Assembly (NCBI RefSeq): GCF_003892345.1
Contig: NZ_RRUE01000002.1
Location: 877,655 to 941,654 of the forward strand
From: Lautropia dentalis
Lineage (GTDB): Bacteria > Pseudomonadota > Gammaproteobacteria > Burkholderiales > Burkholderiaceae_E
Reading direction: 5' to 3'
DNA length: 64,000 nucleotides
The notes beneath the pieces were generated by a model, which made no database searches, had not been told where the DNA came from, and saw only the letters and a list, made by a program, of their open reading frames with translations. Below, one piece after another: positions 62,243-64,000 of the stretch. Both the position numbers and the translations under genes were made by a program. Numbering within the stretch: the stretch's first letter is position 1; each line of letters opens with the position of its first letter.

Positions 62243-64000
62243 TCAGGGCGTCTCGCCGTTTCCGGACTTTCCACCTTCGTCCTGCTGCCAGGGGTTTTCG
62301 CCCTGCACCCGCTGGAAGGCACGGTAGAACTCCTGCACGCTCTGGTTCTCCCGCACGGGAAGGCCGGTGGCGTTGTACAGGAATTCGGCGGCGTGAGCGC
62401 GGGTGGTGCGGTCGAAGTTGCCGCTTTCCGGTACGGCATAACCGTACTGGCGCAGGGTACGCTGCATGTACAGCACGCGGTTGGTGATGGCGGAGTTCTG
62501 TGTGCCTGATGCGTCGGGCGCGGGCGTTCCGCCCTTGTTGCCGGCTGCACCGGGCGTGCCCGGGGTATTGGATGCTCCCGGTGCTGCCGGTGAGCCCTGT
62601 CTGCCTGACGTACTGGATGTGTCCGGTGAGCCCGATCTGCCTGCCGTGCCGGATGCTTCTGGTGTGCCCGATCTGGCCGGCGTGCCGGTTGCGCCCTGAT
62701 TGCCGAGCCTTCCCGGTGTGCCGGCGCTATCCGAAGCAGCAGACCTGCCCGATGTACCGGGCGCTCCAGAGGTCGCTGACCCTTCTGGCGTGGCAGACGT
62801 GCCAGCTGCGTTGCGCGAATCCGATGGGCTGTACGATCCTCTGGCCGAACCCGAACCCGAACCCGAACCCGAACCCGAACCCGAACCCGAACCCGAATCT
62901 GTGCCTGCGCCCGTACCTATGCCTCTGCCCGTGGCAGGGGTGTGGGGAGCCACGCGTCCGGAAATGTCGGCATTCTCCCGCCCCGGGGCCTGGGCTTCCC
63001 TGTTGGCACGGCTGGTGGACGGACGTTCGCCGGCAGCCCTGCCGTTGCCGGCGCCGGTACGTGTCTCTGCGGCTTCTGAACCCGGCCTTGCCCCCGTGCC
63101 AGCACCTGAGCTGGCACCTGAGCCTGTACTCGAGCCTGCACCTCTGGCCGGACTGCCGTGGGCGGTGGTGTTGCTGGTACCGCTGCGGGACGTGGCATTG
63201 GCCCGGTCGCTGCCTGTTTCGCTGCCGGCCGTGCGGTTGCCTGCGCCGCTTCCGCTGCTGCCGCTCGCGCCAGTATCCGTGCCATCGTTGCGGTTGGTGG
63301 CGGCGGGTTTGCCGCCAGAACCGCCGCTGGCCCCGTTGCTGCTGGCCGGACCGGTGTTGCGGTTGCGGCCACCATTGGCGTTTCCGGTACCGTTGCCGGA
63401 ATTGCGCTGGCGGTTGCTGTGCGTGACGGCAGGTTTGTTCGTGTCCGTGTCGGTGTCCGGGGTGCCGAAGAACATGCCGATCACCAGCAGGATGATGATC
63501 ACAATCAGGGTTGCCAAAGCCACCAGACGCATCAGGGTCAGGATGCCCCGGCCGGTCTGGGTGATGCCCCGCCACAGGCGCCCGAAGGGGCCGCCGCCGT
63601 AGGACTGGGGGGCGCTTCGGGGGTTGTAGGTCTGGGCCTGGCTGGCATGGCCGGCGGCGTACATGGGGACACGCTGGCCGGAAGGCCGGGGGGCGCCTGC
63701 CGTCCGTTTGGTGCCGGCAGGCGGTGGGGGGCTGCGCCGGGCGGTGGCGTTGCCGGCACCGGCACCGGCGCTTCCCCGGCCAGCACTGATGCTTCCCCGG
63801 CTGGCGCTGCTGCCGCCTGTGTGGGGTGTGCCGCCCGTGCGGGGCATGCTGCCCATGCTGGGGCCGGTGTGCCGGCCGGTGGGACGGGTGGTCTGCTCGT
63901 ACGGCTTCTGCTGCAGGGCTTCGGCCAGTTCGGGCGGAATGGGGGCGGGGGGCCGGCCCGGGAAGAGCGGGGTGCCGGACTGGACCTCCATCTGGCACCA
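62243..64000 (-). CDS. Membrane protein with low-complexity periplasmic linker (partial, runs off the window)
   Basis: The first Met inside the window is at 63991, but the frame stays open to the edge, and SGTPLFPGRPP looks internal, so the true start is probably outside. At least 582 residues: Pro/Ala-rich N-terminus, one membrane helix (LMRLVALATLIVIIILLVIGMFF), a very long Gly/Ser/Asn/Thr-rich linker with GSGSGSGS and AGTSATPEG-like repeats, then a conserved-looking C-terminal segment (VLYMQRTLRQYGYAVPESGNFDRTTRAHAAEFLYN), which may be a small peptidoglycan-binding-like domain. Function not recognised. Confidence 0.7.
   Translation of the reverse strand, partial: WCQMEVQSGTPLFPGRPPAPIPPELAEALQQKPYEQTTRPTGRHTGPSMGSMPRTGGTPHTGGSSASRGSISAGRGSAGAGAGNATARRSPPPPAGTKRTAGAPRPSGQRVPMYAAGHASQAQTYNPRSAPQSYGGGPFGRLWRGITQTGRGILTLMRLVALATLIVIIILLVIGMFFGTPDTDTDTNKPAVTHSNRQRNSGNGTGNANGGRNRNTGPASSNGASGGSGGKPAATNRNDGTDTGASGSSGSGAGNRTAGSETGSDRANATSRSGTSNTTAHGSPARGAGSSTGSGASSGAGTGARPGSEAAETRTGAGNGRAAGERPSTSRANREAQAPGRENADISGRVAPHTPATGRGIGTGAGTDSGSGSGSGSGSGSGSGSARGSYSPSDSRNAAGTSATPEGSATSGAPGTSGRSAASDSAGTPGRLGNQGATGTPARSGTPEASGTAGRSGSPDTSSTSGRQGSPAAPGASNTPGTPGAAGNKGGTPAPDASGTQNSAITNRVLYMQRTLRQYGYAVPESGNFDRTTRAHAAEFLYNATGLPVRENQSVQEFYRAFQRVQGENPWQQDEGGKSGNGETP
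62845..62896 (-). repeat. Hexanucleotide repeat encoding Gly-Ser
   Basis: About eight copies of the 6-mer CCGAAC on the plus strand, read on the minus strand as alternating Gly and Ser codons. In frame within the linker of the gene at the window end. Confidence 0.85.

Overview
The window is high-GC DNA from a betaproteobacterium, almost certainly of the order Burkholderiales. The clues are the gene order rhodanese-grxC-secB-SH3-gpsA-trmL, the ctaA-ctaB-sco1 block, coaD next to a 2[4Fe-4S] ferredoxin, and an RpoH of betaproteobacterial type. A Lautropia-like genus is my guess from overall style; no rRNA or other marker here can confirm it.

Layout. 1-5.3 kb: phosphoglycerate mutase, then a redox and protein-export operon (rhodanese, glutaredoxin, SecB), an SH3 protein, gpsA and trmL. 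5.6-12 kb: comF and bioC, followed by heme A synthesis and cytochrome oxidase assembly (a small membrane protein, ctaA, ctaB, Sco1). 12.4-16.4 kb: two large low-complexity envelope proteins, one coiled-coil/HhH and one OmpA-like. 16.4-28 kb: an Rpn-type nuclease and three paralogous Ig-repeat surface proteins. 28.7-29.6 kb: rpoH under a CIRCE-like operator. 30-41.7 kb: polysaccharide genes (sugar-phosphate transferase, outer-membrane barrel, Wza-like export protein, C-methyltransferase, DUF4910 protein, aminotransferase, rfbF), with a class C group II intron sitting exactly at the rfbF terminator. 42-46.7 kb: ftsY, rsmD, coaD, ferredoxin, arginase.

47-59.6 kb: a complete type II-C CRISPR-Cas locus (tracrRNA, cas9, cas1, cas2, array). 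The array carries two full-length IS66-family elements in opposite orientations, each inserted inside a repeat. The array segment between them is reversed. The four IS junctions show no matching target duplication as they stand. Flipping the middle segment on paper restores two perfect 8-bp duplications (GTTCGGTC and GATGTGTT) and two perfect 36-bp repeats. The locus therefore records two separate transpositions followed by an inversion between the inverted IS copies. The reconstructed ancestral array has 30 spacers and ends, far from cas2, in a degenerate repeat.

60-64 kb: cyanase, a ParDE toxin-antitoxin pair with a perfect palindromic operator, a YgiD-like extradiol dioxygenase, and a membrane-anchored low-complexity protein that runs off the window end.

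A recurring oddity is that housekeeping enzymes (GpsA, CtaA, ComF, FtsY) carry long Ala/Pro/Ser/Thr/Gly-rich insertions or extensions not usual for their families.
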